DNA of 39,537 nt from NCBI GenBank assembly GCA_037445875.1, contig JBBIJR010000029.1, positions 1 to 39,537 on the forward strand. The letters are read 5' to 3'. Source of the stretch: JBBIJR01 sp037445875. Its GTDB lineage: Bacteria; CLD3; SB21. Under the pieces are notes generated by a model. It worked only from the letters and a program-made list of their open reading frames with translations. It was not told the origin of the DNA and ran no database searches. Positions 15,278 to 24,407 of the stretch are shown here, one piece after another; within the stretch, counting starts at the first letter, position 1, and each line of letters opens with the position of its first letter. Made by a program: the position numbers and the translations under genes.

Positions 15278-17281
15278 CTATTCTTTGACAGCCACTTCAA
15301 CGGGTCCGAGACCTGAACGGAGAAACGCCTTGAACACTTCGGGGTCCCTTTCCAATCCTCCGAATCGGGCCCGCACATGCTCTTGCGGATCGACCACGGC
15401 GTAGAACGGGAGAGCCACGCTGCCCACCAGACGCTGCTGAAGGGCCTGGTTGAATTCCTGCCGTTCACCGAAATCCGTCCAGAGCCGTACCAGGATCATC
15501 CGGTCGAACAGCACCCGCACGTCCTCGCGAACAAACATGGTCTTCTCCATGAGGCGGCAATTGGTGCACGTCTTACCGGTGAAATCAATGAACATCGATC
15601 TGCCGGATTGCCGTGCGCGCCGGAGCGCCTCGTCGTAATTCTCGATCCAGTGGTCCTCGGCCTCGGACGCCTGTGGAGCGACACTCATCCGACCGTACTC
15701 CAACGGCGGCAGATACGAATCGATGTCCGCCTGCAGGGGGTTACCGAAGAGGCCGTACACGAGGTATACGGTCAGGCTCAGGAACAGCATAGCCAATGAC
15801 GTTCGGCCAAATCCGATCTGTTCGGCCTGATCGTCTGCCGAAAAGTGGATCTTTCCCAGCAGATAGAAACCCGACAGGCCGAACAACACGATCCACACCG
15901 ACAGCAATGCCGGGCGGGTCAGGAACTCGAGGTCCCACACGAGATCCACGTTGCTGAAGAACTTGAAGGCGGCTGCCAGTTCCACAAGCGCCATGACGAT
16001 CTTCGTCGCATGCAGCCATCCGCCGCTTTTAGGCAGCGAAGCGAGGTATTGAGGAAACAGCGACAGAAAAAAGAACGGCGCGGAGAACGCAGCGGCGAAA
16101 CACAACATCCCAATGATCGGCAGAAACCACTCCCCGCTCGCGCTGGCCACCATGAGGATGCCGAGGAACTGCACCGTGCAGGTGAACGACACCAGGGTAA
16201 ACGTGATTCCGGCGAAGAGGATTCCGATGTTCCCGCCTGTATCGCTGTGGCGCTGGCTAAAATTAACCAGTACGGCCGGCAGCCGGATCTCAAAAACGCC
16301 GAACAGACTCATCGCAAAGGCCACAAACAGCAAGCCGATGGCGAGATTGACCCACACGTTGGCCGCAAAATTCTGCGCGCCCGTGGCTCCCACGATGAGG
16401 GACATCAGCCAGCCGAATAGTGTAAACGACGCGACGATGCCGCCCACATACAGCAACGATTTCCTGAGCGCTTGCATGCGCGTGGCATCCGAGTATTTGG
16501 TAAAGAACGAAACCGTAATGGGGATCATGGGAAACACGCACGGCGTGAGCAGCGCGAGGAGACCGGTAAGCAGAGCCAGTCCTATGAAGGACCACAGCGA
16601 TTCGCCCCGCAACTTGTCGTACGAATCGAGCCGCGACTGGAGGGACGCCTTTCCGGCCTCGCTGTCCGGGGCCATCGTGGACGCAGCCGACGAATCCTCC
16701 GCCCTCAACGTTTTTTCGCGTTCGGGCGCCTTCTTCATTTCCAATCCCATCGAGCGCCTTCGGACTTCTTTTGAGATCGCGTGCACGGTCTCAACCGTCT
16801 TTGGCGGCAGACAATACGTCTCTGTGCAGGCCTGATAGAGCAGACGAACCCGAATCTCGGCTTCCGACACGGCCGACACGATCCGTATCGGCTGTTCGAA
16901 CACAACCCGCCCGGAAAGCCATGTGACTTCGACGCCAAATCCCTCGTCAAAATGGCGAATGCCGCCTGGCGTCTTCAATGGCCCTGCCTTCGCAAGCCCG
17001 CCCGGAAGATCGACGGTCACTTCCGTCGGGATCGGACCTTCCACCGGTTCGGTTCCGTAGATGTGGTATCGAGGATCGATGTCGGCGCGCACCTGCAGTG
17101 CGAATTCATCCCCCGCGACAGCCGATTCAAAGGTGGAAATCGTAACCAGGGAAGGCGGTTCGGTCTGGCTGTGGAGTGGAGGGATCGTCAGGATGAACGC
17201 CAGCACCATCCAGCGGCCCGTACGAGTCAGAAAAGTCATAAGGTAGTTCAGCATCCGTTCCAGATACGACGTCTTATTCAT
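15278..17281 (-). CDS. dsbD: Thiol:disulfide interchange protein DsbD
   Basis: This 667-residue protein carries electrons from cytoplasmic thioredoxin across the membrane. It has an N-terminal signal segment ('WMVLAFILTIPPLHSQ') and a periplasmic immunoglobulin-like domain (about residues 30-165) with the pair in 'ACTETYCLPP'. A central membrane domain of about eight helices has 'TPCVFPMIPITV' and the second Cys in 'TFTLVSFTCTVQFLG'. The C-terminal thioredoxin domain has CTNC in 'FIDFTGKTCTNCRLME'. All three redox pairs are present. The ATG at 17281 is used; the frame stays open upstream but that part is Arg-rich and overlaps the preceding gene. Confidence 0.94.
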   Translation of the reverse strand: MNKTSYLERMLNYLMTFLTRTGRWMVLAFILTIPPLHSQTEPPSLVTISTFESAVAGDEFALQVRADIDPRYHIYGTEPVEGPIPTEVTVDLPGGLAKAGPLKTPGGIRHFDEGFGVEVTWLSGRVVFEQPIRIVSAVSEAEIRVRLLYQACTETYCLPPKTVETVHAISKEVRRRSMGLEMKKAPEREKTLRAEDSSAASTMAPDSEAGKASLQSRLDSYDKLRGESLWSFIGLALLTGLLALLTPCVFPMIPITVSFFTKYSDATRMQALRKSLLYVGGIVASFTLFGWLMSLIVGATGAQNFAANVWVNLAIGLLFVAFAMSLFGVFEIRLPAVLVNFSQRHSDTGGNIGILFAGITFTLVSFTCTVQFLGILMVASASGEWFLPIIGMLCFAAAFSAPFFFLSLFPQYLASLPKSGGWLHATKIVMALVELAAAFKFFSNVDLVWDLEFLTRPALLSVWIVLFGLSGFYLLGKIHFSADDQAEQIGFGRTSLAMLFLSLTVYLVYGLFGNPLQADIDSYLPPLEYGRMSVAPQASEAEDHWIENYDEALRRARQSGRSMFIDFTGKTCTNCRLMEKTMFVREDVRVLFDRMILVRLWTDFGERQEFNQALQQRLVGSVALPFYAVVDPQEHVRARFGGLERDPEVFKAFLRSGLGPVEVAVKE

Positions 17282-17313
17282 GCCTCGACAACGAAGCATC
17301 CACTGCAAAATTC

Positions 17314-17562
17314 CTAGAGAATAACGATGCCCTTTTCCACGTGCTTCATGGTTATCGGCACGTCGCCCACGATCGTTCGGGCGCTCTGGTGCACCACGTC
17401 GGGGTTGCGGCCGTGCGCCACCACGGAGTGTCGGTACACGGCAATCCATTCCCGCGCGTATTTCTTCGTCAGAACGGCCGAATGGGCCTTGATCCAGGCC
17501 TCGTCCGACATTCCCGATGCGATCGACGGGAACTGGTTCCTGGTTCGGGAGACCGATTTCAT
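17314..17562 (-). CDS. Small DUF5678-like protein
   Basis: This 82-residue soluble protein of unknown function contains 'KKYAREWIAVYRHSVVAHG' followed by a short segment ending in 'DVPITMKHVEKG', resembling DUF5678. The start is set at the ATG at 17562, preceded by AAGGAGG. An in-frame ATG at 17589 lacks a good ribosome binding site. It lies between rlmN and dsbD on the same strand, with gaps of about 35 and 32 bp, so it is probably co-transcribed. No signal peptide and no catalytic motif are seen. Confidence 0.7.
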   Translation of the reverse strand: MKSVSRTRNQFPSIASGMSDEAWIKAHSAVLTKKYAREWIAVYRHSVVAHGRNPDVVHQSARTIVGDVPITMKHVEKGIVIL

Positions 17563-17597
17563 GCGTCCTCCTTCGTTCAACCGGGACATAACTTCGC

Positions 17598-18698
17598 TTA
17601 TTCTCTAATCGCGAGCTGTCCGCACGCCGCGGAAATGTCCTGCCCTCGGCTTCGCCTCAGGGTTAAGGGGCTGTGCAGCACTGACAGTTCGCGCATGAAA
17701 AAATCCACGCGTTCCTGCGAGGGCCGTTGCAAGGATGGGCCCTCTATCGGGTTGTACGGGATGACGTTCACCTTGCACCGTCCGTGTTCCGACGCCAGCC
17801 GTTTCAGCCGCCGTGCGTCCTCATCCGTATCGTTAACGCCCGCCAGGAGGACGTACTCCAGCGTGACCGGATCGCGCCGCTTCGCGTTCAGGTAGCGAAC
17901 GGATTTCATCAATTCGTCCAACGGGTACTTCCTGGTGATCGGCATGATCCGGCGGCGGACTTCCTCCGTAGTCGCGTTCAGACTGATGGCCAGATTGTAC
18001 GGCCTTTTCTCATCGGCAAATCGATAGATGTTCGGAACAATCCCCGACGTGGAGAAGGTGATCCGCCGTGACGCGAGGCCGGGACCTTTCCCGTCGCAGA
18101 GAATATCCGCGGCTTTCATGGTCTCATCGTAGTTAAGGAACGGTTCGCCCATACCCATGAAGACGACGTTGGTAATGCCGTGGTCGGTGTGCGTGCGGAT
18201 ATGGACCAGTTGCCCGACGATCTCGCCCGCTGTCAGGTTTCGGCCAAACCCCATCCACCCGGTGGCACAGAACAGGCAACCGACGGCACAGCCCGCCTGG
18301 GTCGACACGCACACGGTGCGTCGCTCGCCGTCGGGAATATACACCGATTCGATCTTCCGGCCGTCGTTGAGTTCGAAAAGAAATTTGCAGGTCGCGAGTC
18401 CATCCTGCTCCGAGGACTTGAGAACTTGCACCTGTCGGACAGAGTGGATATCGGCGGTCTCTTCCAGCCGCTCGCGCAGTGCTTTCGAAACGTCCGTCAT
18501 TTCGCTGAACGAACTCGCCCCGCGCTGGTACATCCACTGAAACACTTGGGCACCGCGGAACTTCTTTTCGCCCGACGAGACAAAAAAGGCTTCCATTTCG
18601 GCGAGGGATTTCCCGAAAAGGTTCTCCCTCCGCGTATTGATTACGGATTCGACGTTGGTCAGCTTGTCTCTCCCTTCCAAAGTACCCGAACATAACAC
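17598..18698 (-). CDS. rlmN: Dual-specificity 23S rRNA / tRNA adenine-C2 methyltransferase RlmN
   Basis: This radical SAM enzyme makes 2-methyladenosine in 23S rRNA and some tRNAs. The iron-sulfur cluster motif is CAVGCLFC (C137, C141, C144 in the longest form). The conserved C-terminal Cys (C359, 'ISAACGQL') that carries the transferred methyl group is present. Other family segments are 'GERRTVCVSTQAG' and 'VVFMGMGEPFLNYDE'. The start is uncertain: no ATG precedes the conserved 'NLFGKSLAEMEAFF', and the GTG at 18698 is the longest option; a nearer TTG or CTG after GGAAGGGAG is also possible. It is first in the operon with DUF5678, dsbD and tlpA. Confidence 0.93.
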   Translation of the reverse strand: MLCSGTLEGRDKLTNVESVINTRRENLFGKSLAEMEAFFVSSGEKKFRGAQVFQWMYQRGASSFSEMTDVSKALRERLEETADIHSVRQVQVLKSSEQDGLATCKFLFELNDGRKIESVYIPDGERRTVCVSTQAGCAVGCLFCATGWMGFGRNLTAGEIVGQLVHIRTHTDHGITNVVFMGMGEPFLNYDETMKAADILCDGKGPGLASRRITFSTSGIVPNIYRFADEKRPYNLAISLNATTEEVRRRIMPITRKYPLDELMKSVRYLNAKRRDPVTLEYVLLAGVNDTDEDARRLKRLASEHGRCKVNVIPYNPIEGPSLQRPSQERVDFFMRELSVLHSPLTLRRSRGQDISAACGQLAIRE

Positions 18699-18820
18699 AT
18701 GGTCCGATGGTGTGCAAGCGAATTCTGGGTAGCGCCATCACCGCAATTGACATTCGACGGCACCTTCTGTAGATTGCCTCGACGTAATCCCGTTCACCAT
18801 TCGGTGTATTCATCCTCCGC

Positions 18821-20551
18821 ATGAGTTGGATCTTTGGCATCTTGCGAACCTCTCCGGTCCCGAAGAGACCGTGCATTCCGGTGCCCGACGCGGAAGCCTC
18901 GATCCACTCGATCGTGCTTCCTTCGCTGCAACTGGCTGCCGGCGGAATACCCGAGACGTGCCTGTGCGAAACCAGCGCCGATCAAACGCACGGCTGGATC
19001 GTTGTGGGTCTTGGCATTGAGGTGTCCGGCCGGGGGGTGCGCCTCCTGACAAGAGCCGACTGGAAGACGCTTCTGGAGGTTACCTCATTCGACGCGGGCA
19101 CACTGGACGGGCATTTTGTGATCCTGCGTTGGAGCACGGACCGTATCGAGTGTTTCACCGACTCGTTGGGCCTCCGCACGGCGTATGCAGCTCCGCTGGA
19201 GGACGGCGTCTGCATAAGTACCCGGCTGGATTGGGTCGCAAGACTGAGCGGGCGAAAGGAACTCGACGCGGAGGCCCTGGGGGGCAAGTGGTTCTACTTG
19301 AATCAACAGTCCTACGCTTCCGGCGTCGTCGGCATCGAACGTCTGGCGCCCGGCGGACACGCCGTGTGGATCCGCGGCCGCAGAGCAATCCATCGGGCGG
19401 TTCCTTTCCTTCCTGAATTTGGTCGCGGCATGCTGACGGCGGCCCGTGAAATTCTGGAGGGTCTCGTAGGAACCGCCACCCATCAGGATCGGACGGTGTC
19501 ACTGGGATTGTCCGGCGGCATGGACTCGCGCGTACTTCTGGCTGCACTTCACGGGGCCGGACCCTTCGCCCTACACTCCTTTGGAGATACCCTGGATCCC
19601 GACGTGAGGACCGCACAAACCCTGGCACGTGCTCTGGAGATCCCACACGATCATTTTCACGAAGGGCTGCCCGATCGGGACGCTTGCCTGGCGCTTGTCT
19701 GCCGGCACGCCGCAGCCGCTCATCTGACCGAATCCGTCTCCGCGGCCGTGAAGCTGCGCTACTTTCCCGACCTGCGCCGAATGAACCGGCTCACGATCGA
19801 CGGTGGATTCGGTGAGATCGCCCGGAGACATTATTTTAGCCGGCTCGTACATTTTGGCCGGTCGGCCCTTTACAAAGGCCATGCCGCCGGTGTTCTGCGC
19901 TGGTTGCGTCTTTCGCGCGCCGACATTTTCTCTCCGGAAACGGCCGCTCGCATGCATGGCGGCTGCCTGGCAGCCCTGGAGACGGCCATGTCCGCGATGC
20001 CACGACCCGGCGACGTGGGGATCGAGAACTACGTGGACCTTTTCGCCCTGCGGACGCGGATACCGAATTACGGCGGACCCGAGCAGGCCCGTATGGACGC
20101 ATACATCGTCAGTTTCATGCCTCTCGTGCAGCCGTCTTTCCTTCGCGCCGTTTTCCAGGCCGGCCCCGCCGACCGGGCCAATGGACGATTCTACCGCCGC
20201 TTGATCAGGGATCGATGCCCCACCCTCGCCAGGGTTCCTCTTGTGAAGTCGGGCATAACGTACCCGTTTTCACTTCCTGACAGCGCGGCCTGGCTATTCA
20301 CAAAGATCAAAGCGCGAACTGGCATACGCTATGTCGATCCGACGTCCGAAGCGCTGCTCACGCGGCTGAAGGACGTGATCATCGATCTGGCACACTCGGA
20401 AGAGGTTCGCACGCAACCTTATGCGGACGCCCGCCGAGTGGTCGAGTTGGTGGACCGGTACTACGGCGGGGATCGTTCGTGTGCGATGGCGGCGGAGTGG
20501 TGGCTCACGTTTGAGTTGTGGAGGCGAGCCATAGTCGGCCGCTCCGTTTGA
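18821..20551 (+). CDS. Asparagine-synthase-like protein lacking the glutaminase cysteine
   Basis: This 576-residue protein resembles asparagine synthetase B and related amide- or lactam-forming enzymes. The C-terminal half has the ATP-pyrophosphatase loop SGGMDSR (residues 231-237) and family helices. The N-terminal half looks like an Ntn glutaminase domain ('DGHFVILRWS', 'FTDSLGLRTAYAA', 'STRLDWVARLSG'), but the protein starts MSW instead of Met-Cys-Gly, so the catalytic Cys2 is missing. It could use free ammonia or another amine, or be a non-asparagine member. No clear ribosome binding site precedes the ATG. A lipoprotein gene follows 20 bp later. Substrate unknown. Confidence 0.82.
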   Translation: MSWIFGILRTSPVPKRPCIPVPDAEASIHSIVLPSLQLAAGGIPETCLCETSADQTHGWIVVGLGIEVSGRGVRLLTRADWKTLLEVTSFDAGTLDGHFVILRWSTDRIECFTDSLGLRTAYAAPLEDGVCISTRLDWVARLSGRKELDAEALGGKWFYLNQQSYASGVVGIERLAPGGHAVWIRGRRAIHRAVPFLPEFGRGMLTAAREILEGLVGTATHQDRTVSLGLSGGMDSRVLLAALHGAGPFALHSFGDTLDPDVRTAQTLARALEIPHDHFHEGLPDRDACLALVCRHAAAAHLTESVSAAVKLRYFPDLRRMNRLTIDGGFGEIARRHYFSRLVHFGRSALYKGHAAGVLRWLRLSRADIFSPETAARMHGGCLAALETAMSAMPRPGDVGIENYVDLFALRTRIPNYGGPEQARMDAYIVSFMPLVQPSFLRAVFQAGPADRANGRFYRRLIRDRCPTLARVPLVKSGITYPFSLPDSAAWLFTKIKARTGIRYVDPTSEALLTRLKDVIIDLAHSEEVRTQPYADARRVVELVDRYYGGDRSCAMAAEWWLTFELWRRAIVGRSV

Positions 20552-20571
20552 CCTTTCGGGAACGATTGCCT

Positions 20572-21180
20572 ATGTTGCGCATCATAGTTCGCTGGATCGT
20601 ATGCTGTTTCATCGCCTGCTCGTGCGGCCCGTCCAATTTTGATCCCACCAGCCCGGCAGGTTCTCACAATCTCTTCGTAAGATCCCTGGCCGACCGCGAT
20701 TACCGTTCCACGTACGGCTACCTCACGCAGTCCTGCAGGACAGACTTCCGCCGGTACCTCGACACCACCCGCGCCGTCGTTCGAATCATCCGGCAAAGCT
20801 ATCCTCCGCTCCTGCGCTCCAAAGCCATCGCCGACCTGTCGCTCCGCTTGCCGCAGGCGTCCTTCACGTACGAGGAGATCGAGAACGGCCGTTCCGAGGC
20901 GGAGATTTTCGCCGTCCTCTGCGACAAGATGTTTGCCGATACCACCCGAATGCTGTCGTTGATGGAGAGGTGGGGCACGCGCATCGCCGAGGTTCAACAC
21001 CGGTCGGAAGACTCCGCCACGGTCATCACGTACGGCGGTGAGGAGTTGTCTTACGTACGTGAATCGGACGGCGTTTGGCGAACGAACGAGATTTTTGGAA
21101 GGAACTTCCTGGAGCTCGTGCGGGTAAGCCGCTCAAACCTCCAAATCACGAGGAGCAACGCCGAACTGTACGCTCAATAG
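20572..21180 (+). CDS. Lipoprotein of unknown function
   Basis: This protein of about 202 residues has a lipoprotein signal ('IIVRWIVCCFIACSCGPSN', lipidated Cys within the Cys-rich end). The rest is soluble. It opens with 'LFVRSLADRDYRSTYGYL', resembling the NTF2-like or DUF4878 type of small lipoproteins that begin with an alpha-beta cone fold. It ends with a strand-rich part ('SATVITYGGEELSYVRESDG'). The start is the ATG at 20572; the longer frame overlaps the asparagine-synthase-like gene. It is probably co-transcribed with that gene. No function can be assigned. Confidence 0.72.
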   Translation: MLRIIVRWIVCCFIACSCGPSNFDPTSPAGSHNLFVRSLADRDYRSTYGYLTQSCRTDFRRYLDTTRAVVRIIRQSYPPLLRSKAIADLSLRLPQASFTYEEIENGRSEAEIFAVLCDKMFADTTRMLSLMERWGTRIAEVQHRSEDSATVITYGGEELSYVRESDGVWRTNEIFGRNFLELVRVSRSNLQITRSNAELYAQ

Positions 21181-21199
21181 AGTGCCCATCGGAACTCCC

Positions 21200-21985
21200 T
21201 CATGCAGTCTTTCGACCCGGTTTTCGGGTCACGAAGGTGCTGCAGTTGAATGTACCATGAGCGCGGTACTCACGGTAGGAAGACACACGGATCGCTGCCT
21301 CAAAACCCAGTTCCTCAAGCCGATCCAGCAGATCATACCCAAAGTTATAATACGCGGGTATTTTGCCGCGAATGCCATCCTGATGGTACTCGACAGGCAG
21401 CACGATCGGCACGTATTTACCGTTCTTCCGTCCAAAGCGGTGGATCGTTCGCCGGTCAAACGAAAATGGAACTGAAAATATGTGGTAGCCACCCGGTTTC
21501 AGGACGCGGTAAATTTCTCGAAGGCATTGGTTCGTATTCTCGACATGCTCGATGACATCTTCCGTAATAATCAGGTCGAGGCATTCGCTCTCGAACGACA
21601 TCTCTTCCAGATTCTCACATCGCACGCCGTTCACGACCTCACCCGACCGGTAGCCGTCGAAATACTCTGTGTTGTAAACATTCCCGGCGTTGCCCAACCG
21701 ACGAGCGATGGCGCTGTGGTTCGATGTGTTCAGTACGACGAGGTCCGGATGGTTGCGCCAGTCGGACAGGCCCCGGAGTCCCCGCTCCGCGAACGCGTCC
21801 AGAACGCATCGGGCAACGTGGCGGTTCCTTGCGGTACTTCTGCACCAAAGGCATACCGCGTGATTTCGCACGGTTTCGGCGGTGTCGTTCAGCAGGAAAA
21901 CGGAACGCCGTCCGCACACCGTGCACGACCCCGTCGAGGCCATGAAGAGGTATCTGGAGTATTTCCGCACTTTTTCTATGAGCAA
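21200..21985 (-). CDS. Class I SAM-dependent methyltransferase with N-terminal zinc-ribbon-like motif
   Basis: This 261-residue protein starts with TTG at 21985, chosen because AGGAGG lies seven bases upstream. In-frame codons further upstream give an unlikely Cys-rich leader, and the first ATG (21943) has no comparable site. Two Cys pairs ('CTVCGRRS' and 'CLWCRS') suggest a small zinc ribbon. The methyltransferase part shows the motif 'LDLIITEDVIEHVENTN' and 'YRVLKPGGYHIFSVPFS', typical of the Methyltransf_11 type. Motif I is diverged ('DLVVLNTSNHS'). Such proteins often occur in glycan or surface-polymer loci. It is convergent with the lipoprotein gene; the substrate is unknown. Confidence 0.8.
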   Translation of the reverse strand: MLIEKVRKYSRYLFMASTGSCTVCGRRSVFLLNDTAETVRNHAVCLWCRSTARNRHVARCVLDAFAERGLRGLSDWRNHPDLVVLNTSNHSAIARRLGNAGNVYNTEYFDGYRSGEVVNGVRCENLEEMSFESECLDLIITEDVIEHVENTNQCLREIYRVLKPGGYHIFSVPFSFDRRTIHRFGRKNGKYVPIVLPVEYHQDGIRGKIPAYYNFGYDLLDRLEELGFEAAIRVSSYREYRAHGTFNCSTFVTRKPGRKTA

Positions 21986-22110
21986 GCGTTGGCCTCCTGA
22001 TCGGCAATCCAGGCAACCGGGTGTTCGGAACGGCGATAATGTACAGTGCGGGCCACTCAAATACAAGCATGCGGCTCCGCCAGACACAAGCGTCCGCCGC
22101 TAATTAATGT

Positions 22111-22139
22111 TTGACATTCCCGCAGTCGGAGAGTATATT
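22111..22139 (+). promoter_or_regulatory. Sigma-70-type promoter of the MltD-like gene
   Basis: A perfect TTGACA (22111-22116) and TATATT (22134-22139) are separated by 17 bp. The predicted transcription start is near 22146, only about ten bases before a terminator-like hairpin and 58 bases before the ATG at 22204. Confidence 0.78.
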
Positions 22140-22155
22140 GGCGCGTCTCAGAGGC

Positions 22156-22185
22156 AGCATCCTTTTCGGGGGATGCTCTTTTTTT
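22156..22185 (+). terminator. Terminator-like hairpin in the leader of the MltD-like gene
   Basis: AGCATCC (22156-22162) pairs perfectly with GGATGCT (22171-22177) around an 8-nt loop. It is followed by CTTTTTTT (22178-22185). It has the form of an intrinsic terminator but sits between a strong promoter and the gene it should serve, so it may attenuate transcription or end a very short RNA. No competing antiterminator stem was found by eye. Confidence 0.6.
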
Positions 22186-22203
22186 GACTAAGCGGAGACG
22201 TTT

Positions 22204-24333
22204 ATGCATCATTTGCGAGCCGCCTGCGGGTTCACGTTGGCTACTGCCACAGCCGGTCTGCTTCAGATAGGGTGCAGTTCGCCGGCTCAGACCGTCCGCC
22301 CTGTCGTGGTGGTTGCAGATTCTTCAACGTCGGTCCTGCCGGCAAAGGACACGGTCTCCACGAACGCCGGTGAAGTGCAATTCCTTACGCTGAGTGAAAG
22401 CGGCCCGACGGACACGACCGCCGCTGCTCTCCTGACGGAGGAGACACTCGCGCTCGCCCGAGTCAAGGCCCTGTATGCACGCGCCCTCCGGGCGTGGTTT
22501 GTCGATCAGGATGCCGAAGCGGCCAAAGCGGAATACGAACGTACGGTGGACGCATTGGCGGAACTCGCCGAGATCCTGTCAAGGGAGGATTTCGACCTGA
22601 GCACGGAAGCCGGCAACGGCGTGGACCTAATGGTGCCTTTGGACGACACGCGCACGGACGTGGACGAGGGTGCGTTCCTGCAGCCGACCTCGCGCCTCGA
22701 TTCGTTGAACTGGCTCGCCACTGGGATCGTGGAACACTACAAGGCCCTTCTCGAGCTTCGCAACGAGTTCAACGAAACCCTGTTTGCCGCACAGGTGATC
22801 AACCGGCTCATCTATTTCGACATCGGACTGTCCGGTCTCAATTCGTACGGCAAGATTCAGGCCCCTGTGGCGAAGGGTCATGCGCTGGATTATATCCCGC
22901 TGAACGTGCAGAACGAACGGATCGACAAATACGTCGGATACCTCACCAGCCGCAACGGGGCGTGGATCCAGCATCTGTACGAGAAATTCGGCCGCTACGA
23001 GGCGATTATTCGCGATGCCATTCGGAGGGAGGGTTTGCCGGAAGAATTGATCTATATCCCGCTCATCGAAAGCGGATTCAGTGCGACAGCGAAGTCGCGG
23101 GCGCGCGCGGTCGGGTTCTGGCAGTTCGGGGCGGGCACGGCACGCAGTTACGGACTGAACGTGGACTGGTGGGTGGACGAACGACGGGACATTCACGCAT
23201 CGACGCAAGCGGCTCTGCGCCACCTCAAGGATCTGTTCGTCGAATACGGAGACTGGTATCTCGCCCTTGCCGCGTACAATGCGGGCGGCGGAAGGGTCAA
23301 CCGGGCTATCCGGAAGAACAATACCCGTGACTACTGGGAAATGACCAAATTGCCGCGCGAGACGAGGAACTACGTGCCGTATTTCATTGCCAGTGCGCTG
23401 ATTGCAAAGAACCCGGATCTGTACAGACTGCAATTGACCACCGATTCCGCGTGGACAGCCGATACGGTGACCGTTACGGAGTGTCTGGATCTGCAGGTCA
23501 TCGCCGACTGCGTGTCGTCGAGCGTGGACAGTATCCGCGACCTCAACCCGGCGCTTCTGCGCTGGTGCACTCCGCCGACCGCCGCCCGGTACCTGCTGAA
23601 GGTCCCTTCCGGAACGCGCGACCGGTTCCTCGCCAACTACGCAAAGATTCCTCAGGAGAAGAAACGCTCATGGGTCCGCTACCAGGTGAAATACGGCGAG
23701 AACCTCACGTTGATCGCCAATAAGTTCGGCACCGACATGAAGGCCATCATGCAGGCCAACCAGTTGAAGAGCAATTCCAATCTCGTCACGGGACAGTATC
23801 TGCTCATCCCGGTCGCTCCGGCAGGTTACACCCCCAGAAAAACGGACGAGGACCGTCCGCGGGCAGGGGGCACGGCCCGCAAGTCATCGTCGGGATCGGG
23901 CGGTACGGACGGCGGTTCGTCCTCGGCAGCATCCGTGAAGAAGGACGAGAAAGCCGGGAAGAAGAAGATTCTCTACAAGGTCGAAGCCGGAAACACATTG
24001 GGTGAGATCGCCGAGTGGTACAATATCATCGCCCAGCAGATACGGGACTGGAACGGTCTGTACTACGGCGATCCCATCTATCCCGGTCAAACGCTGACGT
24101 TGTGGGTCGACTCGTATGTTCCCGACGAGGGATACCGTCTGGCCACCCAGAAGAAGGCGAAGCAAACGGCCAGGGAAGAACCGGGGATGAAAGTGTACGA
24201 AGTACAGGAAGGCGACACCCTGGCCAGCATCGCCAAACTGTTCGGCGTGGAAGTCAGCAGTATCAAGCAATGGAACAAGCTTTCGTCCAACATTGTGCGG
24301 GCCGGAGACCGATTGAAGATTTACGTGAAATAA
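22204..24333 (+). CDS. MltD-like membrane-bound lytic murein transglycosylase with LysM repeats
   Basis: This 709-residue exported protein has a signal with a possible lipobox ('LLQIGCSS', C24). Its long N-terminal region (30-215) is helical and of unknown role. The SLT domain spans about residues 255-400, with catalytic E289 in 'YIPLIESGFSATAKS', 'AVGFWQF' and 'LALAAYNAGGGRVNRAI'. After a linker come three LysM modules (about 496-540, 590-635 and 660-707); the third begins 'YEVQEGDTLASIAKLFGVEV'. The stretch between the first two LysM modules is Ser/Gly/Lys-rich and disordered. It should bind and cleave peptidoglycan glycan strands. GGAG lies six bases before the ATG. Confidence 0.93.
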   Translation: MHHLRAACGFTLATATAGLLQIGCSSPAQTVRPVVVVADSSTSVLPAKDTVSTNAGEVQFLTLSESGPTDTTAAALLTEETLALARVKALYARALRAWFVDQDAEAAKAEYERTVDALAELAEILSREDFDLSTEAGNGVDLMVPLDDTRTDVDEGAFLQPTSRLDSLNWLATGIVEHYKALLELRNEFNETLFAAQVINRLIYFDIGLSGLNSYGKIQAPVAKGHALDYIPLNVQNERIDKYVGYLTSRNGAWIQHLYEKFGRYEAIIRDAIRREGLPEELIYIPLIESGFSATAKSRARAVGFWQFGAGTARSYGLNVDWWVDERRDIHASTQAALRHLKDLFVEYGDWYLALAAYNAGGGRVNRAIRKNNTRDYWEMTKLPRETRNYVPYFIASALIAKNPDLYRLQLTTDSAWTADTVTVTECLDLQVIADCVSSSVDSIRDLNPALLRWCTPPTAARYLLKVPSGTRDRFLANYAKIPQEKKRSWVRYQVKYGENLTLIANKFGTDMKAIMQANQLKSNSNLVTGQYLLIPVAPAGYTPRKTDEDRPRAGGTARKSSSGSGGTDGGSSSAASVKKDEKAGKKKILYKVEAGNTLGEIAEWYNIIAQQIRDWNGLYYGDPIYPGQTLTLWVDSYVPDEGYRLATQKKAKQTAREEPGMKVYEVQEGDTLASIAKLFGVEVSSIKQWNKLSSNIVRAGDRLKIYVK

Positions 24334-24354
24334 CCGCGACGCGCATCGGACGTG

Positions 24355-24390
24355 AAAAAGCCCCGCTCGGAATTTCCGGCGGGGCTTTTT
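24355..24390. terminator. Bidirectional intrinsic terminator
   Basis: GCCCCGC (24360-24366) pairs with GCGGGGC (24379-24385), with a further inner CGG/CCG pairing and a short loop. It is flanked by AAAAA on the left and TTTTT on the right, so it can end transcription from both the MltD-like gene (+) and the convergent secreted-protein gene (-). Confidence 0.9.
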
Positions 24391-24407
24391 GTCGGGCTCA
24401 GTGGAGA

